Source: Prauserella shujinwangii
GTDB lineage: Bacteria; Actinomycetota; Actinomycetes; Mycobacteriales; Pseudonocardiaceae
DNA length: 64,000 nt
Direction: 5' to 3'
Assembly: GCF_003001955.1 (NCBI RefSeq)
Contig: NZ_PVNH01000007.1
Location: 329,629-393,628, forward strand
How positions within the stretch are numbered: the stretch's first letter is position 1; each line of letters starts with the position of its first letter. This document shows, one piece after another, positions 1 to 8,375 of the stretch. The position numbers were made by a program, and so were the translations under genes. The notes beneath the pieces were generated by a model. That model saw only the letters and a program-made list of their open reading frames with translations, had not been told where the DNA came from and did no database searches.

Positions 1-393
1 GCGGTCCTGCCCCCCACGGCCGCGGCCGCCACCGGAACCACCGTGCGCCCGGCCGCGGCGCGGGCCTACCTCGACGCGCTGGTCACCCACGACGCCTCGG
101 CGGTACCGCTCGCCCGCGACGCGCGGCGGGTGGAGAACGGCATCCCGACCGGCTTCAGCGGGGCGGACATCCGCTGGCAGCTCGAGCACGGTCCGCAGTA
201 CCGCGTGATCACCGGCATTCGCGAGCTGACCCTCACCGTCCGCGGTGACCGGGTCGACACGCGCTACCTGCTCGACACCGGCCTGCTGGGCATCGACCTG
301 GTCACCACCGAGATCACGGAGTACTTCCTCGTCCGCGACGGCGAGATCCGCTACATCGACGCCACGATCGTCCCTCAGTTCAGCAGTACGTAG
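1..393 (+). CDS. NTF2-like (DUF8021-type) protein, 5' end missing
   Basis: The reading frame is open from base 1, so the gene begins upstream of the window; a GTG at 43 is only an internal candidate start. The first visible residues (AVLPPTAAAATGTT) look like the end of a signal peptide. The following region, AYLDALVTHDASAVPLA then RRVENG, resembles the start of SnoaL/DUF8021 domains, small cone-shaped NTF2-like folds that are often uncharacterised. The C-terminus, with RDGEIRYIDATIV, also fits that fold. The stop at 391-393 overlaps the 3' end of the convergent RES gene by 19 bp. Function is unknown. Confidence 0.6.
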   Translation, partial: AVLPPTAAAATGTTVRPAAARAYLDALVTHDASAVPLARDARRVENGIPTGFSGADIRWQLEHGPQYRVITGIRELTLTVRGDRVDTRYLLDTGLLGIDLVTTEITEYFLVRDGEIRYIDATIVPQFSST

Positions 394-1028
394 TTCAGCT
401 CCTGGCACACCCGGGCCAGTGGCACGTCGAGTCCGGGGTGGTCGAGGGACAGCAGCACGTCCGGGGCGGCGGGCAGCGCGCCGCCGGCGGGCGGGTCCCA
501 CAGGCACAGCGCGGGTGCCCCCGAGTCCATCGACGAGCGGTACCAGAGGCCGTCGAGGTCGGGAAACACCGCGCGGATCGCCCGCGCCCACGCCTGCGTG
601 ATCTTCTTCGGCCCGCTGGAGATCTCCTGGGACGCGCCGACACGGGTGGGCCACAGCCCGGACAGGTCCAGCAGCCGCAGGGTGCGCGAGGGCCGCACCA
701 CCACCAGGTGCGGTCCCCTGGTCTTGCGGTCCACGGTCGAGGTGGTCTGGTAGACCTCGGCCACGCTCGTCCGCACGGACAGCCCGAAGTACAGCACCCC
801 GTTGCGGGGATCGGTGACGGGCGCGCCACGGCGCGGCTGCTGCGGGTCGAACCGGCCGTGCGGCAGTGGTCCGGTGTAGCGGAAGGTGTTCCAGCGCTGG
901 GGGTGCCTGCCGTGCGCGGTGAAGATCCGGACCAGCCGCGTGCCCGGATGCACCGCCACGATGTCCTCCGTGCGGTTCAGCTCGTTGAGCAGGAGTGACC
1001 GCGCGGGCGGCAGGGGCAGCCTTGCCAT
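375..1028 (-). CDS. RES-domain toxin (NAD+-degrading family)
   Basis: This 217-aa protein has the RES-domain signature that names the family: Arg34 in LVRIF, Glu91 in TSVAEVY and Ser165/166 in WYRSS. Characterised RES toxins degrade intracellular NAD+ and are neutralised by a partner antitoxin. The partner is the gene directly upstream on the same strand (ends 1066), 37 bp away, giving antitoxin-then-toxin order. Length fits the actinobacterial RES proteins. The usual GGRWN block is replaced by HGRFD near residue 58, so activity is inferred from the family rather than certain. Confidence 0.82.
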   Translation of the reverse strand: MARLPLPPARSLLLNELNRTEDIVAVHPGTRLVRIFTAHGRHPQRWNTFRYTGPLPHGRFDPQQPRRGAPVTDPRNGVLYFGLSVRTSVAEVYQTTSTVDRKTRGPHLVVVRPSRTLRLLDLSGLWPTRVGASQEISSGPKKITQAWARAIRAVFPDLDGLWYRSSMDSGAPALCLWDPPAGGALPAAPDVLLSLDHPGLDVPLARVCQELNYVLLN

Positions 1029-1065
1029 GAACTGTGACTACGTCTCCGTCGGCTGTGCTTCGCGG

Positions 1066-1656
1066 TCAGGCCGGGGTGCCCAGGGTGGCGACCAGCTGCG
1101 CCACGGGCTCGGGGTCGCCACCGGCGAGCAGCCACTGCCTCGGGGTGGCGGGCTTGCCGTTGATCACCAGGTCGGTCTGCGGGGTGCTCATGAACGAGGC
1201 CACCACGAGCGGGGGCTGGTCGTCCGGCACCGCGCGGAGCACCACGTCGAGGCCGGGCAGCACGCTGCTCGCGGTGAACTGCCACGCGGGCAGCCGCCAG
1301 CCGCCGTGGCCCTTCCAGCCGGTGAGCCTGCGTTCCTTCAGCCGGTGCCGGATGCGGCTGTCGTCGACGCCGAGCCGTTTGGCGGCGTCCTGCACCGACA
1401 GTGCCGAGTCGGCGAGCACCGCCTGCTCGGCGACGGTTCGCACGCGGTAGTCGGGTTCGCCCTCGCGGTGCGGCGTCAGGTCGAGACCCACCTCGGTCAG
1501 TGCGGCGCGCTGGTCGGCGGAGAAGTAGTGCGACGGGTCCGGGTTCGGCGGGGACAGCCTGCGCGCCGCGTCCTCGACGTAGGCGAGGAACTCCGCGGTG
1601 TCGGCCTTCAGCCCCGCCCTGGCCAACACGTCTCGCAGCGCAACAGTCATACGCAT
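1066..1656 (-). CDS. RES-partner antitoxin with excisionase-like HTH
   Basis: This 196-aa protein lies immediately upstream of the RES toxin. Residues 86-125 (LSVQDAAKRLGV ... RIRHRLKERRLTGWK) form a helix-turn-helix of the excisionase/MerR-like type. The C-terminus contains TPRQWLLAGGDPEPVAQLV (about 171-189), which matches the MbcA/ParS toxin-binding pattern (W-L then G-x-P-x-x-V). It should bind both the toxin and its own promoter. Two ATGs are possible, at 1656 and 1650. A TAATCT -10-like hexamer abuts the first, so translation may begin leaderless at the second. The antitoxin function is inferred from synteny and domain layout. Confidence 0.75.
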   Translation of the reverse strand: MRMTVALRDVLARAGLKADTAEFLAYVEDAARRLSPPNPDPSHYFSADQRAALTEVGLDLTPHREGEPDYRVRTVAEQAVLADSALSVQDAAKRLGVDDSRIRHRLKERRLTGWKGHGGWRLPAWQFTASSVLPGLDVVLRAVPDDQPPLVVASFMSTPQTDLVINGKPATPRQWLLAGGDPEPVAQLVATLGTPA

Positions 1657-1718
1657 AGATTAGCCTGGATGTGCGGGTTCGTGCGCTTGTTCCGACGAGA
1701 ATGTGGCCGGATTCACCA

Positions 1719-1733
1719 GAATCGCTACGATTC
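1719..1733. promoter_or_regulatory. Inverted repeat upstream of the toxin-antitoxin pair
   Basis: GAATCG-CTA-CGATTC is a perfect 6-bp-arm palindrome lying 63 bp upstream of the antitoxin start, in the 155-bp space between it and the AraC gene. It is a candidate autoregulatory operator for the antitoxin; binding is not shown. Confidence 0.4.
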
Positions 1734-1811
1734 GCACACGATCAAACACAACCCGTAGCGCGGCCGAGACACAGCATGCCCGCCCGGGGGGCCCTTGTCC
1801 AGTGCCCGGAG

Positions 1812-2489
1812 TCACCGGGTGCCGAAGAACTCACCGGGCGTGCATCCCGTGAGTTCCCGGCAGTCGCGCGACATATGCGCCTGGTCGGCGTACCCGGCCG
1901 CCACGGCGAGCCGCGCGAGCTCCCGGATGCGCGGCGCGCGGGACAGCGCTCGCTGCAGGCGGGCGACCCGCAGATAGGTGGCGGGCCCGTAACCCACCGC
2001 CGCCGTGAACCGGCGGCGCAGCTGACGCTCGCCCACCCCGAGACCGGTGAGCGCGGCGGAGACCCGAGGGGCCCCGCGATCCAGCCGCGCCAGCAGCACC
2101 GCGAGCTCCGCGTCGGGCATCCCGGTGGCGTGCCGGGCCACCACGTCCGGCAGCGCGGCGGCGCGGTGCAGCAGGAGGTCGGTCACCGTGCGGCCGCGCC
2201 GTCCCCACAGCTCGTCGAGCGGCACCCGCCGGTTGGCCAGCTCGTCGGCGGGCACGCCCAGCACGCGCGGCGCGTGGCCCGGCCGGAACCGGGCGCCGTG
2301 GACGACGGTGCCCTCGCCGAGCGCACTCCGCCAGGGCCGGGTGTCGGGCCCGGCGACGAACACCTCGTCGCCCGCGACCACCAGGTCGAGGCAGCCGTCG
2401 GGCACGACGAGCTGCCGCCCGACGCTGCTCCGCCACAGGCAGCGCAGCACCCCGCTCAGCCGCGGCGGTGGTGGTGACTCGGCGTACAT
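1812..2489 (-). CDS. AraC-family transcriptional regulator
   Basis: This 225-aa protein has an N-terminal sensor half of the DUF6597 type (VVPDGCLDLVV near residue 28 and GARFRPG near 64 are typical). The C-terminal AraC double HTH spans about residues 135-225, with GVGERQLRRRF in the first helix pair and LARLAVAAGYADQAHMSRD then GCTPGEF in the second. AraC regulators of this subtype control nearby or distant genes in response to unknown ligands. It ends 155 bp from the antitoxin and starts 4 bp beyond the end of the LuxR regulator. Its target cannot be read from the sequence. Confidence 0.85.
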   Translation of the reverse strand: MYAESPPPPRLSGVLRCLWRSSVGRQLVVPDGCLDLVVAGDEVFVAGPDTRPWRSALGEGTVVHGARFRPGHAPRVLGVPADELANRRVPLDELWGRRGRTVTDLLLHRAAALPDVVARHATGMPDAELAVLLARLDRGAPRVSAALTGLGVGERQLRRRFTAAVGYGPATYLRVARLQRALSRAPRIRELARLAVAAGYADQAHMSRDCRELTGCTPGEFFGTR

Positions 2490-2493
2490 ACGT

Positions 2494-3192
2494 TCATCGT
2501 GGCCCAGCGGCCCGACACCCGCCGCGCCCGCTTTCGGCGCTCGGCGACAGAAGACCGTGCTGCAGTGCGCGCAGGACGGCTCTGGTGCGATCGCGGACGC
2601 CTAGCTTCGTCAGCAGGTTCGACACGTGATTCTTCACCGTGCCCTCGGCCAGGTGCAGCGCCTCGGCGATCTCACGGTTGGCGTAGCCGCCCGCGAGCAG
2701 CCGCAGGATGTCGGTCTCGCGTGTGGTGAGGGGCCGCGGTGGCGGCAGGTCGTCGAACTCCTCCTGCCGCGGCAACTGTCCCGTCCTGCGGACCAGCCGT
2801 TCGGTGAGCGCGGGTTGGACGAGCGTGCCGCCGCCGGCCAGCGTCCGGATGGCGTCGACGAGCTGTTCCAGCGTGACGTCCTTGAGCAGGTAGCCGTGCG
2901 CGCCCGCGCGGAGCGCCCTGAGCACCAGCTCGTCGTCGTCGAACGTGGTGAGCACCAGCGTGGGCACCGTGCTGCCGCGTTCGCGCAAGGCCTCCAGCGT
3001 CGCGATGCCGTCCCTGCCCGGCATTCTGAGGTCGAGCAGCAACACGTCGGGCGGTTCACCGGTGACCAGTGCCAGCGCCTCGTCCCCGTCGGCGGCCTCA
3101 CCCACGACGTGCACCTCGCCGGAGAGCTCCAGCAGGCCGCGGATGCCGTGCCGGACAATCGTCTGGTCGTCGACCACGGTCACGCGGATCAT
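2494..3192 (-). CDS. LuxR/NarL-family response regulator
   Basis: This is a 232-aa response regulator with a receiver domain at 1-120: acidic pair D8/D9, phospho-acceptor D54 in LLLDLRMPG, and conserved K near 104 in GYLLKD. A NarL-type HTH at about 152-215 carries LTTRETDILRLLAGG and NREIAEALHLAEGTVKNHVS. Its start overlaps the stop of the histidine kinase by 4 bp, so the pair is translationally coupled. The divergent ABC exporter next door is the likely target. The Gly-rich tail after 215 is not conserved. Confidence 0.93.
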   Translation of the reverse strand: MIRVTVVDDQTIVRHGIRGLLELSGEVHVVGEAADGDEALALVTGEPPDVLLLDLRMPGRDGIATLEALRERGSTVPTLVLTTFDDDELVLRALRAGAHGYLLKDVTLEQLVDAIRTLAGGGTLVQPALTERLVRRTGQLPRQEEFDDLPPPRPLTTRETDILRLLAGGYANREIAEALHLAEGTVKNHVSNLLTKLGVRDRTRAVLRALQHGLLSPSAESGRGGCRAAGPR

Positions 3193-4310
3193 GGCACGGG
3201 CACCGTCGCTTCGACCTGGAATCCCGATCTACCGTCGAAAGACACCGCCCCGCCGAGCTGCTCGACACGTTCCCGCAGCCCCGTCAGCCCGTTGCCCGTC
3301 CGCACCAGCGGGGCGCCCCGGCCGTCGTCGTGGGCACGGAGCGTGATCGTGCCGGCCCCCGTGCGGGCGATCCGGATCCAGAGGTTCTCCGCCTCCGAGT
3401 GCCGGATGGCGTTGGTGACCACCTCCTGGGTGCAGCGGATCAGCGTGGCCGCCGCCGCCTCGTCCGGTTCGACGTCCTCGTCGACGGCGAGATGCACCCG
3501 AGGACGCGGCAGGTCCGCGACGAGCTCCGCCAGCGCCGCACGCAGCGGGACCGCCCGGCCGCGCAGCTCACCGACCGCGGTGCGCACGTCGCCGAGCAGA
3601 TCCTTGGTCAGCCGGCGGGCGCGCAGCACATGTGCGGTCACCGCCTGTCCGTCACGGTGCGAAGCGACCTCCAGCTCCAGAACCAGAGCGGTGAGCTGGT
3701 GACCGACGAGGTCGTGCAGCTCCCGCGCGATGCGCAGCCGCTCGGCCGAGCGGCTGGACTCGGCGAGCAACGCGGTCGCCGCCCGCAGTTCGGTGTTGGC
3801 CACGGCGAGCCGTTCCGTCGCCGCCGTCTCCCGCAACTGGCTCCACACCGCCCACACCGCACAGGCCTGGAGCGTCGCGTAGATCAGCGCGCTGAGCGCC
3901 GCGTCGAGTGGTGCGCCGCTGTTGATCGTCGCGACGAGCGCGACCACGGCGCTGTTTCCGGCGATCAGCAGTAGCGTCGCGCGGCGGGACACGAGATGTG
4001 CCGCGATCGCGGCGACGACCACCAGCAGGATGGCGGTCCAGCCGGCGCGTGGAGCCAGCAGCACGGTGCCCACCGCGCACAGCCCGAAGGCGGACACCAT
4101 CGGAGCGGGGTGGCGCCGGGCGAGCGGCCAGCGGGTGAACGCCAGCCCGAGCGTCCCGAGATAGCCCAGGTAGCAGGCCCACCACAGCCAGGCGGGCCCG
4201 GTCGTGGGCGCGCCGCCGGTGAGCTGCTCCAGCAGCACCGGAATGCCGACGAGGAGGCAGACCACGCACAGACTGAGCGCGCCCCAGAGCTCGAGCCGCG
4301 ACTCACGCAT
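3189..4310 (-). CDS. Sensor histidine kinase (HisKA_3/DesK type)
   Basis: This 373-aa membrane kinase has about five hydrophobic segments in residues 8-160. A HisKA_3 dimerisation helix follows, with the phosphorylated His199 in RELHDLVGHQLTALV. The HATPase domain ends with DDGRGAPLVRTGNGLTGLRERV (split here as DDGRGAP and GNGLTGLRERV). Such kinases partner NarL-type regulators and often sense the substrate of, or stress relieved by, a neighbouring ABC exporter. It is the first gene of the operon, with the regulator behind it, and is divergent from the exporter across 149 bp. Confidence 0.92.
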   Translation of the reverse strand: MRESRLELWGALSLCVVCLLVGIPVLLEQLTGGAPTTGPAWLWWACYLGYLGTLGLAFTRWPLARRHPAPMVSAFGLCAVGTVLLAPRAGWTAILLVVVAAIAAHLVSRRATLLLIAGNSAVVALVATINSGAPLDAALSALIYATLQACAVWAVWSQLRETAATERLAVANTELRAATALLAESSRSAERLRIARELHDLVGHQLTALVLELEVASHRDGQAVTAHVLRARRLTKDLLGDVRTAVGELRGRAVPLRAALAELVADLPRPRVHLAVDEDVEPDEAAAATLIRCTQEVVTNAIRHSEAENLWIRIARTGAGTITLRAHDDGRGAPLVRTGNGLTGLRERVEQLGGAVSFDGRSGFQVEATVPVP

Positions 4311-4345
4311 CGGCTCAGGTTACAAAGCCGCCGCGGCCGGCGCCC

Positions 4346-4384
4346 GTGCCGGAAGTCACGGGCTCGGTTGATGACCTCCGGCAC
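4346..4384. promoter_or_regulatory. Long inverted repeat between kinase and exporter operons
   Basis: Arms GTGCCGGAAGTCA (4346-4358) and TGACCTCCGGCAC (4372-4384) pair with a single mismatch across 13 bp. The repeat lies centrally in the divergent promoter region, 36 bp from the kinase start and 75 bp from the exporter start. It is a plausible binding site for the adjacent LuxR-type regulator, allowing control of both operons. This is inferred from position and symmetry. Confidence 0.55.
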
Positions 4385-4459
4385 GCGCCGACCCGTCCCG
4401 TCCGCGCCTAACGTCGTCGGGCGCCGGCGCCCATCGTGGCCGACGAATCGGAGGTGAGC

Positions 4460-5395
4460 ATGTCCGGTACCAGTCCAGTGATCGAAGTCGATGAGTTGTG
4501 CAAGAGCTACGGCGGAACCGTCGCCGTCGACGAGGTGAGCTTCGCCGTAGCGCGGGGCGAGATCTTCGGCATGATCGGGCCGAACGGCGCGGGCAAGACG
4601 ACGACCGTCGAGTGCGTCGAGGGCATCCGCAAGCCCGACGCGGGCCGGATCAGTGTGCTCGGCCTGCATCCACTGCGGGACCGGGCCCGGCTGCGCCAGG
4701 TACTCGGGGTGCAGCTGCAGCACGGCATGTTGCCGGACAGGCTGCGCGTCGGCGAGGCGCTCACCCTGTACCGATCGTTCTACCGCGATGGTGTCGAGCC
4801 CGAGCGGCTGCTGGCCGAGCTCGGGCTGACCGCCAGCCGCAACACGGCTTTCGCCGATCTTTCCGGTGGCCAGGCCCAGCGGCTTTCGATCGCACTCGCG
4901 CTCGTCGGGAAACCCAGGATCGCCGTCCTGGACGAGTTGACCACAGGCCTCGACCCGCAGGCCCGCCGGGACACCTGGGAGCTGGTGGAGCAGGTGCGCG
5001 AATCCGGGGTGACGGTGCTGCTGATCACCCATTTCATGGAGGAAGCGGAGCGCCTGTGCGACCGCGTCGCGATCATCGACCGCGGCCGGCTCGCCGCGCT
5101 CGACACGCCGGACGGGCTCATCGCGCGAGCGGGTGTGCAGCAGCGGGTGCGTTTCCGTGCGACCGGACCGTTCGACCGGGCCAGGCTGGCAGGCCTGGCC
5201 GAAGTGTCCGGCGTGACGACTCAGCGGGGCGAGGCGGTGGTGACCGGCACCGGTGACCTGGCGCATGCCGTGAACGCCGAGCTGGTGCGCCAGGGCGTCG
5301 TGGCGACCGAGATCCGGCTGGATCGGGCCACTCTCGACGACGCGTTCCTCGCCGTGACCGGGCGCAGGCCGGCACCGGACGGGGAGAGGGAATGA
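4460..5395 (+). CDS. ABC transporter ATP-binding protein (ABC-2 exporter)
   Basis: This 311-aa ATPase drives an ABC-2 type exporter. It has Walker A GPNGAGKTT, signature DLSGGQAQRLSIALAL, and Walker B IAVLDELTTGLDPQ followed by the His switch LLITHFMEE. The C-terminal 80 residues form the accessory domain usual in drug/antibiotic exporters. An upstream in-frame GTG at 4436 exists, but GGAGGT at 4450-4455 sits 4 bp before the ATG at 4460, so that start is chosen. The stop overlaps the permease start (ATGA). The substrate may be a drug or a membrane-active peptide. Confidence 0.92.
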   Translation: MSGTSPVIEVDELCKSYGGTVAVDEVSFAVARGEIFGMIGPNGAGKTTTVECVEGIRKPDAGRISVLGLHPLRDRARLRQVLGVQLQHGMLPDRLRVGEALTLYRSFYRDGVEPERLLAELGLTASRNTAFADLSGGQAQRLSIALALVGKPRIAVLDELTTGLDPQARRDTWELVEQVRESGVTVLLITHFMEEAERLCDRVAIIDRGRLAALDTPDGLIARAGVQQRVRFRATGPFDRARLAGLAEVSGVTTQRGEAVVTGTGDLAHAVNAELVRQGVVATEIRLDRATLDDAFLAVTGRRPAPDGERE

Positions 5396-6168
5396 CCGCC
5401 GAGGCCGTTCCCACGTTGCGCCCGGGGCCCCGGGCGTGGGTCCTGCTGATCCTGACCGAGGGAAAACTCGTCGCCAGGGACACCGCCGGCCTGGTCATCC
5501 CGCTGGGTCTGCCAATGCTCATCATGGTGATGAACGGGCTGGGCTCGGACCGTGCCCCGGTGCCTGAGTTCGGCGGTCTGCCGCCCCTCGACGCCTATGT
5601 CGTGCCCCTGACGATCGCGATGGTGGTCGCGCTCGTCGGAGTCGTGAACATGCCGTCGTTCCTCGCCGCCTACCGCAAGACCGGCGTACTGCGCAGGCTG
5701 TCGGTGACCCCGGCGCACCCGGCCATGGTGCTGGTCGCGCAGGTGGTGGTCAGTTTCGTCCAGTCAGTGTCCGGCGTGATCCTGGCGCTGGTGGTGGCCC
5801 GGCTCGCGTTCGACGTGACCGCTCCGCGGTCCGCACTCGCCGCGGTCGGCGTCTTCCTGCTCATCGCCGCCGCGATGTACTCGGTCGGCATGCTGGTGGC
5901 CGCGATCTCACCCACGGTGAACTCGTCCGTCGCGATCGGACTGGTCGTCTTCTTCGCGTTCTTTGCACTCGGTGGTGGGTTCGGCGGCAGGGAGAACCTG
6001 CCCGACTGGCTGGCCACCGCCGGTGCGTACCTGCCCTTCGGAGCGGGCATGGACGCGCTCGGCGCCTGCTGGACGGGGACCGGCCCACACGGGGGCCAGA
6101 TCGTCGCCCTCACGGTGACGGCGGTGCTGGCCGGGGTGGCATCGGCGCGGCTGTTCCGGTGGAGCTAG
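5392..6168 (+). CDS. ABC-2 type transporter permease
   Basis: This 258-aa inner-membrane protein has six hydrophobic segments (about 30-50, 58-80, 108-133, 145-167, 175-195 and 230-250). It contains the ABC-2 hallmark stretch around AYRKTGVLRRLSVTPAHP (residues 84-101), the cytoplasmic coupling loop. It starts within the stop codon of the ATPase gene, so the two proteins are made in step as a half-transporter pair. The neighbouring two-component system suggests induction by the exported compound or by envelope stress. Confidence 0.9.
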   Translation: MTAEAVPTLRPGPRAWVLLILTEGKLVARDTAGLVIPLGLPMLIMVMNGLGSDRAPVPEFGGLPPLDAYVVPLTIAMVVALVGVVNMPSFLAAYRKTGVLRRLSVTPAHPAMVLVAQVVVSFVQSVSGVILALVVARLAFDVTAPRSALAAVGVFLLIAAAMYSVGMLVAAISPTVNSSVAIGLVVFFAFFALGGGFGGRENLPDWLATAGAYLPFGAGMDALGACWTGTGPHGGQIVALTVTAVLAGVASARLFRWS

Positions 6169-6380
6169 ACGACGCGGGCGGCCGTTCCGTCGCACCACCC
6201 GGGTCTCGCCGGGCGGCCTACCGAGCCGTACCGGGGATCGTCGTCCTGCAGCGCCGCGCCGCGGGACCGCTCGGATGTTGCGGTCGGCCTCCTGCTGATC
6301 GCATCCGGGGTCCCCGGTCCGCGTTCGTGCCGGTTCCGCGTTGTCCCGTCGGCGGCGCGCGACCGGGCGGGCCGGTCCGT

Positions 6381-7052
6381 TCAGCCGGTGAGGTGTGCGG
6401 TGTCGTTGAAACGGCGCACGATCCACGTCTCGCCGACGATGACGAGCTCGGAGATGGACCCGTTGTCGGCGCCGATGAAGGCGAAGGGCCGCGAGTCCGT
6501 GGCGAGCGCCAGAGCCTGCCCGATGACGCCGCCGTGGGTGAACACCGCGAGCCGGTGCCCGCGATGGGCGGCCGCAAGACGTTCGACGGCGCCCCGCACC
6601 CGCGCGGCGAAGGCCTCGGCCCGCTCCGCGCCCGGGATCACGTCCCAGCGCTGCTCGGCGCGCAGTCGCTGCGCGAGCGGATGGCCGTCGGCGAGGTGCT
6701 TGCGGTAGAGCCCGCCCTCCCACTCGCCGAGGTGCACCTCGCGCAGGTCCTCCTCGACCGAGGGCCGCAGGCCCAGCCGTTCGGCCAGCGGTGCGGCCGT
6801 CTCCGCGGTGCGGCGCAGCGGCGTGACGTAGATGGCGTCGATCGGCTCCGTCGCGAGCCGGTTCCCGACGCGCTCGGCCTGTGCCCTGCCCTCCGGTGCG
6901 AGCTCGGGGTCGCCCTGGCCGCCGACGAGCGGGAACGGCGAATCGGGGCGCGCGGGCGCGGACTCGCCGTGCCGGACCAGCAGGACCCGGGTGGCCTCCG
7001 GCGGCGGCTGGAAGCGGAACTGGCGGTACTCGCGCTGCTCGTCGGTGGTCAC
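6381..7052 (-). CDS. Histidine phosphatase family protein
   Basis: A phosphoglycerate-mutase-like phosphatase. The catalytic RHG is in VLLVRHGES, and later conserved residues include R and E in LREVHLGEWEGG and H in FTHGGVIGQ. A longer frame begins at 7118, but a GTG at 7050-7052 (VTTDEQREYRQF) starts just before the conserved domain and avoids the GC-rich repeat at 7088-7134, so it is preferred (223 aa). The substrate cannot be deduced. It converges with the ABC permease across 212 bp in which I see no gene. Confidence 0.85.
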   Translation of the reverse strand: MTTDEQREYRQFRFQPPPEATRVLLVRHGESAPARPDSPFPLVGGQGDPELAPEGRAQAERVGNRLATEPIDAIYVTPLRRTAETAAPLAERLGLRPSVEEDLREVHLGEWEGGLYRKHLADGHPLAQRLRAEQRWDVIPGAERAEAFAARVRGAVERLAAAHRGHRLAVFTHGGVIGQALALATDSRPFAFIGADNGSISELVIVGETWIVRRFNDTAHLTG

Positions 7053-7087
7053 GGGTGCGGAGACTAACCGATGCCGCCCGTGCCGCC

Positions 7088-7134
7088 CCCACTGTGGCCG
7101 CGGGTGCGTTCCACGCACCGAACGCCACGGTGGG
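7088..7134. repeat. Degenerate copy of a host palindromic intergenic repeat
   Basis: CCCACTGTGGC (7088-7098) pairs with GCCACGGTGGG (7124-7134), with GGGTGCG and CGCACC inside. The layout and core letters match the cleaner copy at 60066-60112. It lies between the divergent phosphatase and FetB-like genes. Confidence 0.6.
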
Positions 7135-7168
7135 TGCGTGCGGGCGCGCCTGCGGCACGATCATCCGC

Positions 7169-7927
7169 GTGACGAACGGGTCGATCGTGGCCGGACCGAT
7201 GCTGGCGGCCGTCCTGCTGGTGCTGTTGCTGCTCGCCGCGGTGGTCGTGTGGCGGGGCGAGCTCGGCTCGGGCCGGGCCGTGCTGACCGCGGGCCTTCGC
7301 GCGGTCGTGCAACTCGCGGCGGTGTCGCTGGTGATCGCGGCCGTGCTCCGGTCCGGCTGGCTCACCGCGGGTTTCGTGTTGCTGATGTTCACCGTGGCCG
7401 CCGTGACCTCGGCCCGGCGCGTCGGGGCGCCCCGGGACGTGGCGTGGGCGGCGCTGGCGATCGGTGGCGGGGTCGCCCCGGTGCTGGCGCTGGTGCTGGG
7501 GTCCGGGGTCGTGCCGCGGGAACCGGTCGCGGTGGTGCCGGTCGCCGGGATCGTGATCGGGGGCGCCATGACCGCGACATCGCAGGCGGCGCGGCGGGCG
7601 GTCGACGAGCTGCGGAACCGCTACGGCGAGTACGAGGCGGCGCTCTCGCTCGGGTTCCTGCAGCGGGCGGCGGCGCTGGAGATCTGCCGCGGCTCCGCGG
7701 GACACGCGCTCATCCCGCCGCTCGACCAGACCCGCACGGTCGGCCTGGTGACCCTGCCCGGGGCGTACGTCGGGGTGCTCCTGGGCGGGGCGAGCCCGGT
7801 GCAGGCGGGGGTGACGCAGCTGCTCGTGCTGATCGGCCTGCTCGCCGCGGAGGCGGTGGCGGTCCTGCTCGCCGTGCAGCTCGTCGCCGCCCGCAGGCTG
7901 CACGCCGACTGGTCATCTCCGGCGTGA
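7169..7927 (+). CDS. FetB-like ABC permease (UPF0014 family)
   Basis: This 252-aa membrane protein has seven predicted hydrophobic segments. It contains the family hallmarks GAMTATSQAARR (about residue 132), RYGEYEAALSLGF and CRGSAGHALIPPLDQTRTVG, followed by LPGAYVGVLLGGASPVQAG. E. coli FetB works with FetA in iron export and oxidative-stress tolerance. No FetA-type ATPase is adjacent here. The GTG at 7169 is chosen because the hydrophobic domain starts nine residues later and the upstream frame runs through the repeat at 7088-7134. Confidence 0.85.
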   Translation: MTNGSIVAGPMLAAVLLVLLLLAAVVVWRGELGSGRAVLTAGLRAVVQLAAVSLVIAAVLRSGWLTAGFVLLMFTVAAVTSARRVGAPRDVAWAALAIGGGVAPVLALVLGSGVVPREPVAVVPVAGIVIGGAMTATSQAARRAVDELRNRYGEYEAALSLGFLQRAAALEICRGSAGHALIPPLDQTRTVGLVTLPGAYVGVLLGGASPVQAGVTQLLVLIGLLAAEAVAVLLAVQLVAARRLHADWSSPA

Positions 7928-7941
7928 CCGGGCGGCCGCAC

Positions 7942-7996
7942 CTCGAGTGCCGCGTCCGGTCTCGCGAGTGCCCCGCCCAGGCTCGCGAGTGCCGCG
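7942..7996. repeat. Three short direct repeats (CTCGCGAGTGCCGCG type)
   Basis: Copies start at 7942 (CTCGAGTGCCGCG), 7961 (CTCGCGAGTGCCCCG) and 7982 (CTCGCGAGTGCCGCG), about 20 bp apart. They lie between the FetB-like gene and the SCP2-like gene. Each contains the palindrome TCGCGA or a relic of it. Function is unknown. Confidence 0.6.
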
Positions 7997-8009
7997 TTGA
8001 GGATGGCGC

Positions 8010-8375
8010 GTGTCGGGGTCGCGCGGGACCGCGCCCCCGGCCGTGCCCTCGGTGCTGCTCCCTCTGCGCGGCCGGGCCGCCGGAGCCGTGGAGCCGCCCT
8101 TCGCCGGGTGCTTCTGGCTCGACGGTCGCGTGTGGACCCTGCGCGTGGACGGTGGTCCGCCGCCCCGGATCGCGCCCGGGGAGAGCGCCGACGCCGACGT
8201 CACCGTACGCACCGACCCGTGGACGCTCACCGCGCTGATCGAGGATCCGGCCGCACTCGACGGCGCCCTCGCGGACGGCCGGGCCGACGTCACGGGCGAT
8301 GCCGACGCGCTGCGCCGCCTGCTCGCCACCGCGGCGCGTGCCGGTTGCCGCGGCGCGACGCGGCACACAGGGTGA
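8010..8375 (+). CDS. SCP2-like domain protein, possibly a truncated regulator
   Basis: A 121-aa protein from a GTG at 8010. The stretch GCFWLDGRVWTLRVDGGPP ... PGESADADVTVRTDPWTLTAL (shown broken) and GDADALRRLLATAA follow the SCP2 sterol-carrier pattern. In actinobacteria this domain is commonly fused behind an HxlR-type winged helix. No HTH is visible upstream; the direct repeats at 7942-7996 sit there instead. This may be a stand-alone SCP2 protein or the tail of a lost regulator. Its stop overlaps the GTG of the broken ATPase gene. Confidence 0.55.
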   Translation: MSGSRGTAPPAVPSVLLPLRGRAAGAVEPPFAGCFWLDGRVWTLRVDGGPPPRIAPGESADADVTVRTDPWTLTALIEDPAALDGALADGRADVTGDADALRRLLATAARAGCRGATRHTG

